From: CAVVPY01 sp963750295
GTDB taxonomy: Bacteria; Actinomycetota; Actinomycetes; Mycobacteriales; Jatrophihabitantaceae
Reading direction: 5' to 3'
DNA: 64,000 nucleotides
NCBI GenBank assembly: GCA_963750295.1
Contig: CAVVPY010000001.1
Span: forward strand, 1,054,001-1,118,000
Notes under the pieces: model-generated
What the model saw: the letters and a program-made list of their open reading frames with translations, nothing else
Database searches by the model: none
What the model was told of the DNA's origin: nothing
Translations under genes and position numbers: made by a program
In this document: in pieces, positions 43,696 through 56,269 of the stretch
Position numbering within the stretch: position 1 is the stretch's first letter
Layout: each line of letters starts with the position of its first letter

Positions 43696-44666
43696 CTCGC
43701 GTCCTCGGGGTAGCTGATGGACGGCGCCGACACGTCGTCGAGCGCCAGCCGGATCTCGTCGGGCAGATCGAGGGTCTCGCAGGCCAGCGCCGCCGTCAGC
43801 TGTCCGAGCGTGCGGGCACCCAGGACGGGTGCGGTGACCCCGGGACGATCACGCAGCCAGGACAGCGCCACCGCTACCGGTGAGGTCGCCAGGCCTTCGG
43901 CTGCCGTCGCCACCGCCTCGACGATGCCCGCCGCGCCGGGCCGGTCGAGTCCGACGAGATCGCGCCTGCTGCCGGTGGCGACCCGCGAGTCGGACGGCAC
44001 GCCGCCGCGGTACTTGCCGGTCAGCATTCCGCCGCCGAGCGGGGACCACGGGAACACCCCGACACCCAGCTCGATACAGGCCGGCACCACCTCGCGCTCG
44101 ACCCCGCGGTCGACGAGGGAATAGCGCACCTGGTTCGCGACGATCGGGGCACGGCCGGGGACGGCCTGCTGCCACGCCGCGGCCCGGCCGATCCGCCAGC
44201 CGCAGTAGTTCGAGACGCCGGCGTAGCGCACCTTGCCGGCCGCGACGGCCGCGTCGAGCGCCGCCAGGGTCTCGGCGAACGGGACGGTGTCATCGACGTA
44301 GTGCACGTGCCACAGGTCCACGTAGTCGGTGCCGAGCTTGCGCAGCGACGCGTCCAACTGGTTCAACAGGGCGCCACGCGAGCAGTCGACGATCCGTTCG
44401 CCGTCGGGGGTGCGGGTGATCCCTGCCTTTGTCGCGATCGTCACGTCCGCGCGCGGCACCACGTCGGCCAGCAGGGCGCCGATCAGCGCCTCGGTCTCGC
44501 CGAAGGCATAGGACGCCGCGGTGTCGATCAGCGTCCCGCCCGCATCGTGGAAGGCCACCAACTGGGCTGCGGCCTCGTCCGAATCGGTCTCCGCGCCCCA
44601 CGTCATGGTGCCTAACGCGAGGTGGCTCACCTTCAGCCCGCTGGTGCCGACTCTGCGCAATTCCAC
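43692..44666 (-). CDS. Aldo/keto reductase
   Basis: This 324-residue (beta/alpha)8 NADPH enzyme has the catalytic tetrad D48 and Y53 (TLIDTAASY), K80 (ATKAG) and H122 (DLWHVHY), and the N-terminal LRRVGTSGLKVSHLALGTM. It reduces an unknown aldehyde or ketone. Its TGA overlaps the CTG of the helicase gene. It is divergent from the LLM oxidoreductase with 61 nt between starts. Confidence 0.92.
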   Translation of the reverse strand: MELRRVGTSGLKVSHLALGTMTWGAETDSDEAAAQLVAFHDAGGTLIDTAASYAFGETEALIGALLADVVPRADVTIATKAGITRTPDGERIVDCSRGALLNQLDASLRKLGTDYVDLWHVHYVDDTVPFAETLAALDAAVAAGKVRYAGVSNYCGWRIGRAAAWQQAVPGRAPIVANQVRYSLVDRGVEREVVPACIELGVGVFPWSPLGGGMLTGKYRGGVPSDSRVATGSRRDLVGLDRPGAAGIVEAVATAAEGLATSPVAVALSWLRDRPGVTAPVLGARTLGQLTAALACETLDLPDEIRLALDDVSAPSISYPEDAS

Positions 44667-44715
44667 GCTCAGAAAGCTACCGGCTGGCCGATCTGGCCCG
44701 CCCGGCGGTGACGGC

Positions 44716-44721
44716 TATGGT
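44716..44721 (+). promoter_or_regulatory. Possible -10 element (TATGGT) giving a leaderless LLM transcript
   Basis: TATGGT lies 6 nt before the GTG at 44728, the spacing expected if transcription begins at the start codon. There is no ribosome site, and no clear -35 element. Confidence 0.35.
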
Positions 44722-44727
44722 TGCGCG

Positions 44728-45777
44728 GTGAAACTCGCGGTGAACCTCGGCTACTGGGGGATGGGCACCGACGCCGACAATGTCAGGGTGGCCCAGGAGG
44801 CCGACCGGCTCGGCTACAGCGTGGCCTGGGTGGCCGAGGCGTACGGCTCGGACGCGGTGACCGTGATGACCTGGGTGGCCGCACACACCGAGAACATCGA
44901 CATCGGCAGCGCGATCCTGCAGATCCCCGCGCGCACACCGACCATGACCGCGATGACCGCTGCCACGCTCGACACTCTGTCCGGTGGCAGGTTTCGGCTC
45001 GGGCTCGGGGTCAGCGGGCCGCAGGTGTCGGAGGGCTGGCACGGCGTCCCCTTCGCCAGACCGCTGGCGCGCACGCGCGAATACGTCGACATCGTCAGGC
45101 TCGCACTCTCGCGCCAGCGGGTGAGCTACGACGGGCAGACCTACCAGATGCCGCTGCCGGACGGTCCCGGCAAGGCGCTGCACCTGATGGTCCACCCGGT
45201 GCGCGAACGAATCCCGATCTACATCGCCTCGATCGGGCCGAAGAATCTCGAGCTCACCGGTGAGATCGCCGACGGCTGGCTGTCGGTGTTCTTCGCGCCG
45301 CAGTTCGCCGCCGAACTGCTCGACAACCTGGCGACCGGGCGGGCCAAGGTCGGCAAGACGCTGGACGGTTTCGACATCGTGCCGTCGGTGCCGCTCGTCG
45401 TCGGCGATGACATCGATGCGTGCGCGAACGCAGTGCGCCCCTACGCGGCCCTCTACGTCGGCGGCATGGGCAGTCGTGACCAGAACTTCTACAACGCCCT
45501 CGCCGTCCGGATGGGCTACGCCGACGCCGCCGAGACGATCCAGGAGAAGTTTTTGGCGAAGGACTACGAGGGCGCGGCGAAGGCCGTCCCCACCGACTTC
45601 GTCGACTCGACGGCACTGCTCGGCCCACCGGGCCGGATCGCCGAGCGGATGGCCGAATTCGCCGCTGCCGGTGTCACGACGCTGACGATCGCACCGGGCG
45701 CCCTCGACATGAACGACAAGCTGCGCGCGCTCACGGTCGCCCGTGAGGCTCTCGAGCAGTCCGGCACCGCCGAATGA
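44728..45777 (+). CDS. LLM-class F420-dependent oxidoreductase
   Basis: This 349-residue luciferase-like TIM-barrel protein has VKLAVNLGYWGMGT, GYSVAWVAEAYGSDAVTV, IDIGSAILQIPARTP, LSGGRFRLGLGVSGPQ and VYIASIGPKN-like IPIYIASIGPKNLELTG. These fit the F420-dependent LLM subgroup (MSMEG_3544/Rv0953-type). Reaction unknown. Start GTG at 44728 (see possible leaderless promoter). Confidence 0.87.
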   Translation: MKLAVNLGYWGMGTDADNVRVAQEADRLGYSVAWVAEAYGSDAVTVMTWVAAHTENIDIGSAILQIPARTPTMTAMTAATLDTLSGGRFRLGLGVSGPQVSEGWHGVPFARPLARTREYVDIVRLALSRQRVSYDGQTYQMPLPDGPGKALHLMVHPVRERIPIYIASIGPKNLELTGEIADGWLSVFFAPQFAAELLDNLATGRAKVGKTLDGFDIVPSVPLVVGDDIDACANAVRPYAALYVGGMGSRDQNFYNALAVRMGYADAAETIQEKFLAKDYEGAAKAVPTDFVDSTALLGPPGRIAERMAEFAAAGVTTLTIAPGALDMNDKLRALTVAREALEQSGTAE

Positions 45778-45814
45778 ACAACCCGACCTCACCGCAGACC
45801 CCCAGGGTGGCCGC

Positions 45815-46657
45815 ATGACGTTGTTGCAAGCTGTGGTCCTGGGCATCGTCCAGGGCCTCACCGAATTCCTGCCGATCTCATCGACGGCGCACCTGCGCAT
45901 CGTCCCCGCGATCTTCGGCTGGCACTTCTACGACGGCACGACCAACGACCCGGGCGCGCCGTTCACCGCGGTCGTCCAACTCGGCACGACGCTCGCGATC
46001 GTCATCTATTTCTGGCGGGAACTGCTGCACGTCGTGGTGGCCTGGGTCCGTGGCCTCTACGACAGGTCGGTCCGTAGCTCGCTGGAGTACAAGCTCGGCT
46101 GGTACCTCATCCTGGCGACGGTGCCGGTCGGGGTCTTCGGGTTGATCTTCAGCCACCCGATCGAGACCGGAGCGCGCAACCTCTGGGTCATCGCGACGAC
46201 GCTGATCGCCCTTGCGGTCGTGCTCTACGCGGCCGAGAAGGTGGGCCGGCGTGACCGCGAGGAGGAGCAGATCACGACGACCGACGCCGTGGTCGTGGGC
46301 GCCGCGCAGGCACTGGCGCTGATTCCCGGCGCTTCCCGCTCGGGCACCACGATCACCGCGGGCCTGTTCCGTGGCCTGACCCGCGAGGCGGCGGCGCGCT
46401 TCTCGTTCCTGCTGTCGATCCCGGCCGTGGTCCTGTCCGGCGGGTACGAGGCGGTCAAGTCGACCGGCGACACACCCGGTGTCGGGCTCACCGGCATCGC
46501 GGTCGTGTTCGCGTTCATCGTCGGCCTGGCGTCGATCCACTGGCTGATCCGCTGGCTCAGCAACCACAGCACGCTGGTCTTCATCGTGTACCGCATCGGG
46601 CTTGGAGTGCTGCTCATCGTGCTGCTCTCGACCGGCGTCATCAGCGCGACCAACTAG
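45815..46657 (+). CDS. uppP: Undecaprenyl-diphosphatase
   Basis: This 280-residue membrane protein has both UppP/BacA active-site motifs, VQGLTEFLPISSTAH and PGASRSGTTITAGL, and about eight hydrophobic segments. It dephosphorylates undecaprenyl pyrophosphate to recycle the lipid carrier for cell wall synthesis and gives bacitracin tolerance. The TAG stop is followed immediately by the ATG of the MSMEG_4193 gene. It is the first gene of the conserved block leading to mshC. Confidence 0.97.
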   Translation: MTLLQAVVLGIVQGLTEFLPISSTAHLRIVPAIFGWHFYDGTTNDPGAPFTAVVQLGTTLAIVIYFWRELLHVVVAWVRGLYDRSVRSSLEYKLGWYLILATVPVGVFGLIFSHPIETGARNLWVIATTLIALAVVLYAAEKVGRRDREEEQITTTDAVVVGAAQALALIPGASRSGTTITAGLFRGLTREAAARFSFLLSIPAVVLSGGYEAVKSTGDTPGVGLTGIAVVFAFIVGLASIHWLIRWLSNHSTLVFIVYRIGLGVLLIVLLSTGVISATN

Positions 46658-47347
46658 ATGTCGACGCTGCTGCTGGTCCGGCACGGCCTCACCGCGATGA
46701 CCGGGCCGGTCCTCGCCGGCCGGACTCCTGACGTCCACCTCGACGAGCGCGGGCACAAGCAGGCGGCAGCAGTCGCGGAACGGCTGGCCGACGTGCCACT
46801 GGCCGCCATCGTGACCAGCCCACTGGACCGCTGCGTCGAGACGGCCGGGTACATCGCGCAGCCGCGCGGCGCCGAACCGGTCGTCGACGAGCGGATCATC
46901 GAGTGCGGTTACGGGGATTGGACCGGCAAGCCGATCAAGGCCCTGCTCAAGGACCCGGTGTGGAAGGTCGTGCAGACCCAACCGTCGGCCGCGCGGTTCC
47001 CCAACGGGGAGTCGCTGTCGGAGGTCTCGGCCCGTGCGGTGGCCGCGGTTCGCGACTGGAACGCGCGGCTCGGGGAGGACGCGGTGTGGGTCGCCTGCAG
47101 CCACGGCGACGTGATCAAGGCCATCCTCGCCGACGCCCTCGGCCTGCATCTCGACCAGTTCCAGCGCATCGTCGTCGACCCGTGCTCGGTCTCGGTGATC
47201 CGCTACACCGACACCCGTCCGTACGTACTGCGGTCGAACGACACGGGCGGTGACCTCCGCGCGTTCATCCCGCCCAAGCGCAAGGGCCGCCGCAAGGTGA
47301 CCCCGGACGCGACCGTCGGCGGTGGCGCGGGCGGCGGGTCGGTCTGA
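46658..47347 (+). CDS. MSMEG_4193-family histidine phosphatase (phosphoglycerate-mutase-like)
   Basis: This 229-residue protein has the catalytic RHG (R8-H9-G10) in LLLVRHGLTA, SPLDRCVETA, ECGYGDWTGKPI and the second His in WVACSHGDVIKAI. A basic Gly-rich tail follows. It belongs to the MSMEG_4193 putative phosphomutase family, always near uppP and mshC in actinobacteria. The substrate is unknown (Rv2135c-like). Confidence 0.9.
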   Translation: MSTLLLVRHGLTAMTGPVLAGRTPDVHLDERGHKQAAAVAERLADVPLAAIVTSPLDRCVETAGYIAQPRGAEPVVDERIIECGYGDWTGKPIKALLKDPVWKVVQTQPSAARFPNGESLSEVSARAVAAVRDWNARLGEDAVWVACSHGDVIKAILADALGLHLDQFQRIVVDPCSVSVIRYTDTRPYVLRSNDTGGDLRAFIPPKRKGRRKVTPDATVGGGAGGGSV

Positions 47348-47393
47348 GCACCTGGACCGACCACCTGGCTCGACCACCTAGAATTGGGCCATC

Positions 47394-47957
47394 ATGCCCC
47401 GACAGTTCTTTCTCTTCGAGCGCCCGGCCCGGTTCGTGGCCGGCACCGTGGGCACGCCCGGTGACCGCACGTTCTTCCTGCAGGTAGCCGACGGTGCGCG
47501 GATCGTGTCGGTCTCGCTCGAGAAGCAGCAGGTCGCCGTCCTCGCCGACCGCCTCGAGCAGTTGCTCGACGAGGTCGTCGCCCGCACCGGCACCGCGCTG
47601 CCCGCGTCGGAGTCGGACACTGCGGCCCTCGAGCAGCCGATCGACGAGGAGTTCCGTGTCAGCGCGATGGGCCTGGCCTGGGACGGGGACGCCGGCCTGG
47701 TGATCATCGAGGCACAGGCACCGGTCGAGGACACGACGGTCGCCGAACAGACCCTGCTCGAGGACGTGGACGAGGGCCCGGACGCGCTGCGCGTGCGGAT
47801 CGAACCGACCCGTGCCCGCGCGTTCGTCGAGCGTGCCCGTCGGGTCATCGCGGCGGGCCGTCCTCCGTGCCCGCTGTGTGGGCAACCGCTCGACCCCAGC
47901 GGGCACGTCTGCCCGCGCCAGAACGGGTACCACCGCGGCACCTTGCTGGAACCGTAG
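47394..47957 (+). CDS. DUF3090 protein
   Basis: This 187-residue protein starts PRQFFLFERPARFVAGTVG and ends with a zinc-ribbon-like PCPLCGQPLDPSGHVCPRQNGY, the DUF3090 pattern. Function unknown, but its link to the uppP-mshC block is conserved. TAGAAT at 47379-47384 is a possible -10 element close to the ATG. Confidence 0.92.
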   Translation: MPRQFFLFERPARFVAGTVGTPGDRTFFLQVADGARIVSVSLEKQQVAVLADRLEQLLDEVVARTGTALPASESDTAALEQPIDEEFRVSAMGLAWDGDAGLVIIEAQAPVEDTTVAEQTLLEDVDEGPDALRVRIEPTRARAFVERARRVIAAGRPPCPLCGQPLDPSGHVCPRQNGYHRGTLLEP

Positions 47958-47962
47958 CGACC

Positions 47963-48709
47963 GTGGTGCCGGACGAGCTGACGCCGCCTCTCGAACTGCC
48001 GGCGGACGAGGCGTTGGTGCTGCTCGCCTGCGGTGAGATGGCCATCGAGGGCCGATTGCTCGACGCCTCCAATGCCACGCTGTACTGCTCCGTGACCGCC
48101 GAGGGTGTCACCGCGGCCTGCGTGTACAAACCGGTGGCCGGCGAGCGGCCGCTCTGGGATTTTCCCGACGGCACGCTCGCCGAGCGCGAGGTCGCCGCGC
48201 ACGTCGTGTCGGCTGCGAGTGGTTGGGCCATCGTGCCGCCGACCGTCTACCGCGAGGGCCCGGCCGGCCCGGGGATGGTCCAGCTGTGGATCGCCGAGGA
48301 CGAACGCATTGACGTGCGGAGCTTGCTGCGCCGCCGCGACAACACCGAGCTGCGCCGGATCGCCGTGTTCGACGCAGTGATCAACAATGCCGACCGCAAG
48401 GGCGGGCACCTACTACCGACGCCGTCGGGCCACGTCTACGGCGTCGACCACGGCGTGAGCTTCCACGCCGAGGACAAGCTGCGCACCGTGCTCTGGCAGT
48501 GGGCCGGTCGCGCGCTGGACGACGAGTGCACCGACGCCCTGCGCGCGCTGCGCCGCGGGCTCGACGGGGCGCTCGGCGAGCAGCTGGACGGGCTGCTGAC
48601 CCGTCGTGAACTCGGCCGGACCAAGGCCCGCATCGACCGGTTGCTGTCGACCGGCCGGCATCCCGAGCCGAGCGACAACTGGCCGGCCGTGCCATGGCCG
48701 CCCATGTGA
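47963..48709 (+). CDS. SCO1664-family protein (PI3/4-kinase-like fold)
   Basis: This 248-residue protein has ACVYKPVAGERPLWDFPDGTLAEREVAAHV (kinase-like Lys and Glu), FDAVINNADRKGGHLL (catalytic-loop-like Asp-Arg-Lys) and VYGVDHGVSFH (DxG-like). This is the phosphatidylinositol-kinase-like SCO1664 family. Activity not known. The start is one of two adjacent GTGs (47963, 47966), 6 nt after the DUF3090 stop, so it is co-transcribed. Confidence 0.87.
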   Translation: MVPDELTPPLELPADEALVLLACGEMAIEGRLLDASNATLYCSVTAEGVTAACVYKPVAGERPLWDFPDGTLAEREVAAHVVSAASGWAIVPPTVYREGPAGPGMVQLWIAEDERIDVRSLLRRRDNTELRRIAVFDAVINNADRKGGHLLPTPSGHVYGVDHGVSFHAEDKLRTVLWQWAGRALDDECTDALRALRRGLDGALGEQLDGLLTRRELGRTKARIDRLLSTGRHPEPSDNWPAVPWPPM

Positions 48710-48715
48710 GCGTGC

Positions 48716-49162
48716 TTACGCCGGCGTCTGGGCCGTGGCGAGTTCGTCCAGCCGGGCGAGCGTCGCGACGATGCCCTTACGGTTGCGGGCCGGGAAGCCG
48801 GACAGCCGCAGCACGAGCTTGTTCTTCGCCGGGCGGGCGTCCCACTGCTCGGTGACCTTGGTTCCGCCGTCGACCTGCTCGAACAGGTAGCGCCAGACGT
48901 GACCGTTGAAGTGCCGCCAGGCAAGCACCTTCGGCTCGTCGAACTCGACGACCCGGTTCAGGATCTTGTACGGCGCGCCCATCTTCATGTCCATGCCGAA
49001 CGTGGCGCCGAGGGCGAGCCGTGGGGGAGCGCCGTCGCGAATCTCACGAACCGTGCCCGAGCCATCGATACGGGGGTGCATCGCCGGATCGGCGACGATG
49101 TCGAACAGCTTCTGCGCATCGGCCGCAATGATCCGGCTCTCAGAGACTAGGTAGGCGCTCAT
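48716..49162 (-). CDS. SRPBCC-family protein
   Basis: This 148-residue protein has the polyketide_cyc2-like pattern: SRIIAADAQKLFDIVADPAMHP, NRVVEFDEPKVLAWRHFNGHVWRYLFEQVDGGTKVTEQWD, and a C-terminal helix ending LDELATAQTPA. A hydrophobic ligand-binding role is inferred. It is inserted on the minus strand between SCO1664 and mshC. Only 31 nt separate its start from that of mshC. Confidence 0.8.
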   Translation of the reverse strand: MSAYLVSESRIIAADAQKLFDIVADPAMHPRIDGSGTVREIRDGAPPRLALGATFGMDMKMGAPYKILNRVVEFDEPKVLAWRHFNGHVWRYLFEQVDGGTKVTEQWDARPAKNKLVLRLSGFPARNRKGIVATLARLDELATAQTPA

Positions 49163-49180
49163 GGCGTGAAGTGTGCCCGA

Positions 49181-49186
49181 TAGGTT
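49181..49186 (+). promoter_or_regulatory. Possible -10 element (TAGGTT) for leaderless mshC
   Basis: TAGGTT ends 7 nt before the mshC ATG, with no ribosome site in between; the 31-nt divergent gap leaves little room for a longer leader. Confidence 0.35.
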
Positions 49187-49193
49187 GACTGCG

Positions 49194-50426
49194 ATGGACG
49201 CCTGGCCCACCGTGACCGTCCCCACCCTGCCGGGACGGGGCGGCCCCCTCCGGCTGTTCGACACCGCGGCGGACGGGGTACGCGCGAGCAGTCCGACCGG
49301 AACCGCGCGTATGTACGTCTGCGGGATCACCCCGTACGACGCGACCCACCTCGGTCACGCCGCCACCTATCTCGCCTTCGATCTCGTGCAGCGGGTGTGG
49401 CGCGACAGCGGCCATCCGGTGCGGTACGTGCAGAACGTCACCGACGTCGACGACCCGCTGCTCGAGCGGGCCGCGCACACCGGCGAGAACTGGGTCGAGC
49501 TGGCGGTCCGCGAGACCGAGCTGTTCCGTGCGGACATGTGCGCGCTGCGGGTGCTCGCCCCCGACGAGTACATCGGCGCGGTCGAGGCGATCCCCGAGAT
49601 CACCGATGCCATCGAGGTGCTGCTCGGCAAGGGCGCCGCGTACCGGGTCGGCGAGGACATCTACTTCGACGTCGCGAGCGCGTCCGGCTTCGGCAGCGAG
49701 TCGAACTACGACCGGGCCACGATGATCGACCTGTTCGGGCAGCGCGGCGGTGACCCGCAGCAACCAGGCAAGCGCGACCCGCTGGACTCGCTGCTGTGGC
49801 GCGGCCGTCGTCCCGGCGAGCCGTTCTGGGACAGCGTGGTCGGCGCGGGCCGGCCGGGCTGGCACATCGAGTGTTCGGTCATCGCGCTGAACCGGCTGGG
49901 GATGGGCTTCGACGTCCAGGGCGGCGGATCGGACCTGATCTTTCCGCACCACGAGCACTCGGCGGCACACGCCGAGGCACTGACCGGTGAGGCTCCGTTC
50001 GCCCGGCACTACGTGCACGCCGGGATGATCGGGCTGGACGGCGAGAAGATGTCCAAGTCCCGCGGCAATCTGGTGCTGGTGTCAAAGCTGCGTGCCGCCG
50101 GAGTGGACCCGATGGCGGTTCGCCTGGCACTGCTCGACGGCCACTACCGCGACGACCGCGAGTGGACCGGCGGGCGGCTGCCCTCGGCCGAAGCTCGGCT
50201 GGCTCGCTGGCGTGCGGCGCTCGCGCGAACCGGGGCACCGTCTGCCGAACCGATGCTCGCCGAGGTCCGTGCGCGACTGGCCGACGATCTCGACACCGAC
50301 GCAGCGGTGGCCGCCGTCGATGCCTGGGCTGCCGCGACCGTCGCCCACGATGCTGCCGACGCCCACCCGGACGCACCTGAGTTGGTACGCGACACGGTCG
50401 ACGCGCTGCTCGGCATCGCCCTCTGA
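49194..50426 (+). CDS. mshC: Cysteine:1D-myo-inosityl 2-amino-2-deoxy-alpha-D-glucopyranoside ligase
   Basis: This 410-residue CysRS-like ligase catalyses the ATP-dependent addition of Cys to GlcN-Ins in mycothiol synthesis. It has YVCGITPYDATHLGHA (C43 zinc ligand; HLGH for HIGH), GWHIECSVIA (zinc Cys and His), HHEHSAAHAEAL and KMSKS at about 285. It is shorter than CysRS, lacking the tRNA anticodon domain, as expected. The block position downstream of uppP and upstream of PAC2/metH is conserved in actinobacteria. Confidence 0.96.
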   Translation: MDAWPTVTVPTLPGRGGPLRLFDTAADGVRASSPTGTARMYVCGITPYDATHLGHAATYLAFDLVQRVWRDSGHPVRYVQNVTDVDDPLLERAAHTGENWVELAVRETELFRADMCALRVLAPDEYIGAVEAIPEITDAIEVLLGKGAAYRVGEDIYFDVASASGFGSESNYDRATMIDLFGQRGGDPQQPGKRDPLDSLLWRGRRPGEPFWDSVVGAGRPGWHIECSVIALNRLGMGFDVQGGGSDLIFPHHEHSAAHAEALTGEAPFARHYVHAGMIGLDGEKMSKSRGNLVLVSKLRAAGVDPMAVRLALLDGHYRDDREWTGGRLPSAEARLARWRAALARTGAPSAEPMLAEVRARLADDLDTDAAVAAVDAWAAATVAHDAADAHPDAPELVRDTVDALLGIAL

Positions 50427-50447
50427 CCGCACGCCGAACCATGCGAA

Positions 50448-51164
50448 CTACGCGGCGTCGAGCACCTTCTGCAGCGCATCGTTGGTGACCGTCTCGATCT
50501 TCGGAAGCGTGGACGTGTCGACCGAGGGCGCCGAGCCGAACGACAACACGATCAGGTGCCGACCGATCTGCGCCACGATGAGCGTCGCGTCGATCACGCT
50601 CGACGACAGGCTCCACAACGCGCACTGGTCGACCTGAGCGATGAGCTGGTCGGTGAGGTCGGTCGGGCCGTCGATCGTGACCTCGACCGAGGTCGATCCG
50701 CTGGTGATCGTCGCGGTCCCGCAACTCAAGCCCTTGGCACCAGCCGAGAGCGCGCGCCGGACAGTCGCCTCGTCGGCGAAGGTCTCGATCTCTTCGGCGA
50801 ACTGGACGGCCCCGGCGGCGGCGGCGAACCCGGACTGCACCTTGACCTGCGGCGGGAACCGCTGGGCAAGCGTCGGCGCGTTCGGCGTGCAGGGCAGCGG
50901 AGTGTCCTCGGTGGCGGGCGCGGTCGCGGTGAAGCCGGGTCCGATCTCAGCAGCGGTCAGCAGGGCGGCCTGGGCCTGCGCCTCGGTCAGTCCGCCGGTT
51001 GCTGCCGGACTCGACGGGAAGCCGGTCGGGCTGCTCGGCGCCGGCTGCGTCGCCGTCGGCGTGGACGGTCGGCCGGTGCCCGCCGTCCCGGACCCGCTCA
51101 CCGTCGACGAGCAGGCCGCGCACACCGCGGCGGCACCGACGAGGGCGAGGACGCGGGCGATCAT
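50448..51164 (-). CDS. Lipoprotein with PknH extracellular-sensor-like domain
   Basis: This 238-residue protein has a lipoprotein signal (LVGAAAVCAAC, Cys at 18), a Thr/Pro/Ser linker, then a domain starting LTEAQAQAALLTAAEIGPGFTA with paired Cys (LPCTPN, LSCGTATI, DQCALW). This resembles the PknH_C-like sensor domain of mycobacterial lipoproteins. It may bind a periplasmic ligand. The ATG overlaps the PAC2 stop (ATGA). Confidence 0.72.
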   Translation of the reverse strand: MIARVLALVGAAAVCAACSSTVSGSGTAGTGRPSTPTATQPAPSSPTGFPSSPAATGGLTEAQAQAALLTAAEIGPGFTATAPATEDTPLPCTPNAPTLAQRFPPQVKVQSGFAAAAGAVQFAEEIETFADEATVRRALSAGAKGLSCGTATITSGSTSVEVTIDGPTDLTDQLIAQVDQCALWSLSSSVIDATLIVAQIGRHLIVLSFGSAPSVDTSTLPKIETVTNDALQKVLDAA

Positions 51165-52054
51165 TGCGACGGGCCGGCGTGACCGGTCCCGCGGTCGCGT
51201 CGGCGTAGGTAGCGCTCGAACTCCCGCGCGATCGCATCACCCGAGGCAGCCTTGAGGGCCGTCTGGTCGATCTCGTCGTCGCGTTCCTCGAGGTTGCGGA
51301 TGTACTCGGTGACCTCGTCGTCCTCGGCGGCCATCTCGTCCACGAGCTTGAGCCATTCGTCGGCCTGCTGCGGCAGTTCCCCGAGCGGCACCGGCAGGTC
51401 GAGGACCTCCTCGACCGCGTGCAGCAGCGCGATCGTGGCGCCGGGGTTCGGTGGCTGCGACACGTAGTGCGGGACGCCGGCCCAGAACGAGACCGCCGGG
51501 ATGCCGGTCGCCACGCACGCGTCCTGCAACACGCCGACGATTCCCGTCGGGCCCTCGTAGCGGGACTTCTCCAACCCGTAGCGGACGGCGGCCTCGGCGT
51601 CGTACGCGGTGCCGGTGACCTGCGTGGGCCGGGTGTGCGGTGTGTCGGACAGCAGGGCGCCGAGCGTGACGACGGTGCGGACGTCGAGCTCCTGGATCAG
51701 CCCGAGCAGCTCGGCGCAGAAACCGCGCCAGCGCATGTTCGGCTCGATACCGCGCACGATCACCAGGTCGAAGTCGGCGCCGGGCGGGCGGCACATCGAC
51801 AGCCGGGTGGTCGGCCAGCTGACCCGCCGCGTCACCCCGTCGACGAGTGAGACCGTCGGCCGGTTGACCTGGAAGTCGTAGTAGTCGTCGGGGTCGAGTT
51901 CGGTGAGCGGCTGCGCGTCCCAGATCAGCTCGAGGTGCTCGACCGCGCCGGTCGCCGCATCGCCGGCGTCGTTCCACCCCTCGAACGCGGCAACGACGAC
52001 GGGAGCGGTCAGTTCCGGCCACCAGTCCTGGGTGCCTGGGCTGCGCTCGGTCAT
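51161..52054 (-). CDS. PAC2-family protein (proteasome assembly chaperone-like)
   Basis: This 297-residue protein has APVVVAAFEGWNDAGDAATGAVEHL, DYYDFQVNRPTVSL, ADFDLVIVRGIEPNMRW, GALLSDTPHTRPTQVTGTAYD and GVPHYVSQPPNPGATIALL, the full PAC2 pattern (PF09754). It ends with an acidic coiled-coil tail. Actinobacterial members (Rv2125-like) are related to proteasome assembly chaperones, but the role is not settled. A GTG 9 nt upstream (52063) is an alternative start; I prefer the ATG after GGTGGAAG. Confidence 0.9.
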   Translation of the reverse strand: MTERSPGTQDWWPELTAPVVVAAFEGWNDAGDAATGAVEHLELIWDAQPLTELDPDDYYDFQVNRPTVSLVDGVTRRVSWPTTRLSMCRPPGADFDLVIVRGIEPNMRWRGFCAELLGLIQELDVRTVVTLGALLSDTPHTRPTQVTGTAYDAEAAVRYGLEKSRYEGPTGIVGVLQDACVATGIPAVSFWAGVPHYVSQPPNPGATIALLHAVEEVLDLPVPLGELPQQADEWLKLVDEMAAEDDEVTEYIRNLEERDDEIDQTALKAASGDAIAREFERYLRRRDRGTGHAGPSQ

Positions 52055-52220
52055 GGCTTCCACCCTACGTGTGACGCGCCCGCCCGGGTGGGCAGCGACG
52101 CCGCGGTGCGGACGCGTCCGTCGGGGCCGAGGTCAGCCGGGCTACCGGCTGTGTGGCAGGTCATGGCAGTCGAACCCGGTCCAGCCGGGCATTGAACCCG
52201 ATTCGGGTGGGGCGCGGACG

Positions 52221-52226
52221 TATGAT
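52221..52226 (+). promoter_or_regulatory. Possible -10 element (TATGAT) for metH
   Basis: TATGAT lies 65 nt before the metH start. TTGAAC occurs at 52192-52197, but the 23-nt spacing is too long for a standard pair. I see no cobalamin or SAM riboswitch in the 236-nt gap. Confidence 0.3.
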
Positions 52227-52290
52227 CCGGGTACTTTCCGCCGGCTCGGCCGAGCCGACTCGCCGACCCCCGACCGCATGAGGATCCGCT

Positions 52291-56094
<3,804 letters not shown>

Positions 56095-56140
56095 GGGGCG
56101 GCGGCCGGCCGGGAGTGGTCCCGCTTGTCCACAGGCGTGT

Positions 56141-56152
56141 GCACAATTGTGC
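56141..56152. promoter_or_regulatory. 12-bp palindrome GCACAATTGTGC after metH
   Basis: A perfect palindrome in the 3' region of metH, followed by GTTTTT. It could be a small terminator or an operator for the downstream lipoprotein gene. Confidence 0.3.
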
Positions 56153-56269
56153 GTTTTTGCGCTGATCTGAGCAGCGGACCTGTCCGTGCGCCGGGTCGGT
56201 GCATACAGGCGGGCGATTGGAGTGCTGGCACCCTGTGCTTCACCGTTGGCCACGCGAACGCTGACCTGC

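Noticed and set aside
41539..43713. 724-codon plus-strand frame opposite the helicase gene
   Set aside because: Antisense shadow; the minus strand carries all helicase motifs.
52064..52290. Cobalamin or SAM riboswitch before metH
   Set aside because: No B12-box or SAM-type conserved blocks, and no obvious multi-helix structure in the gap.
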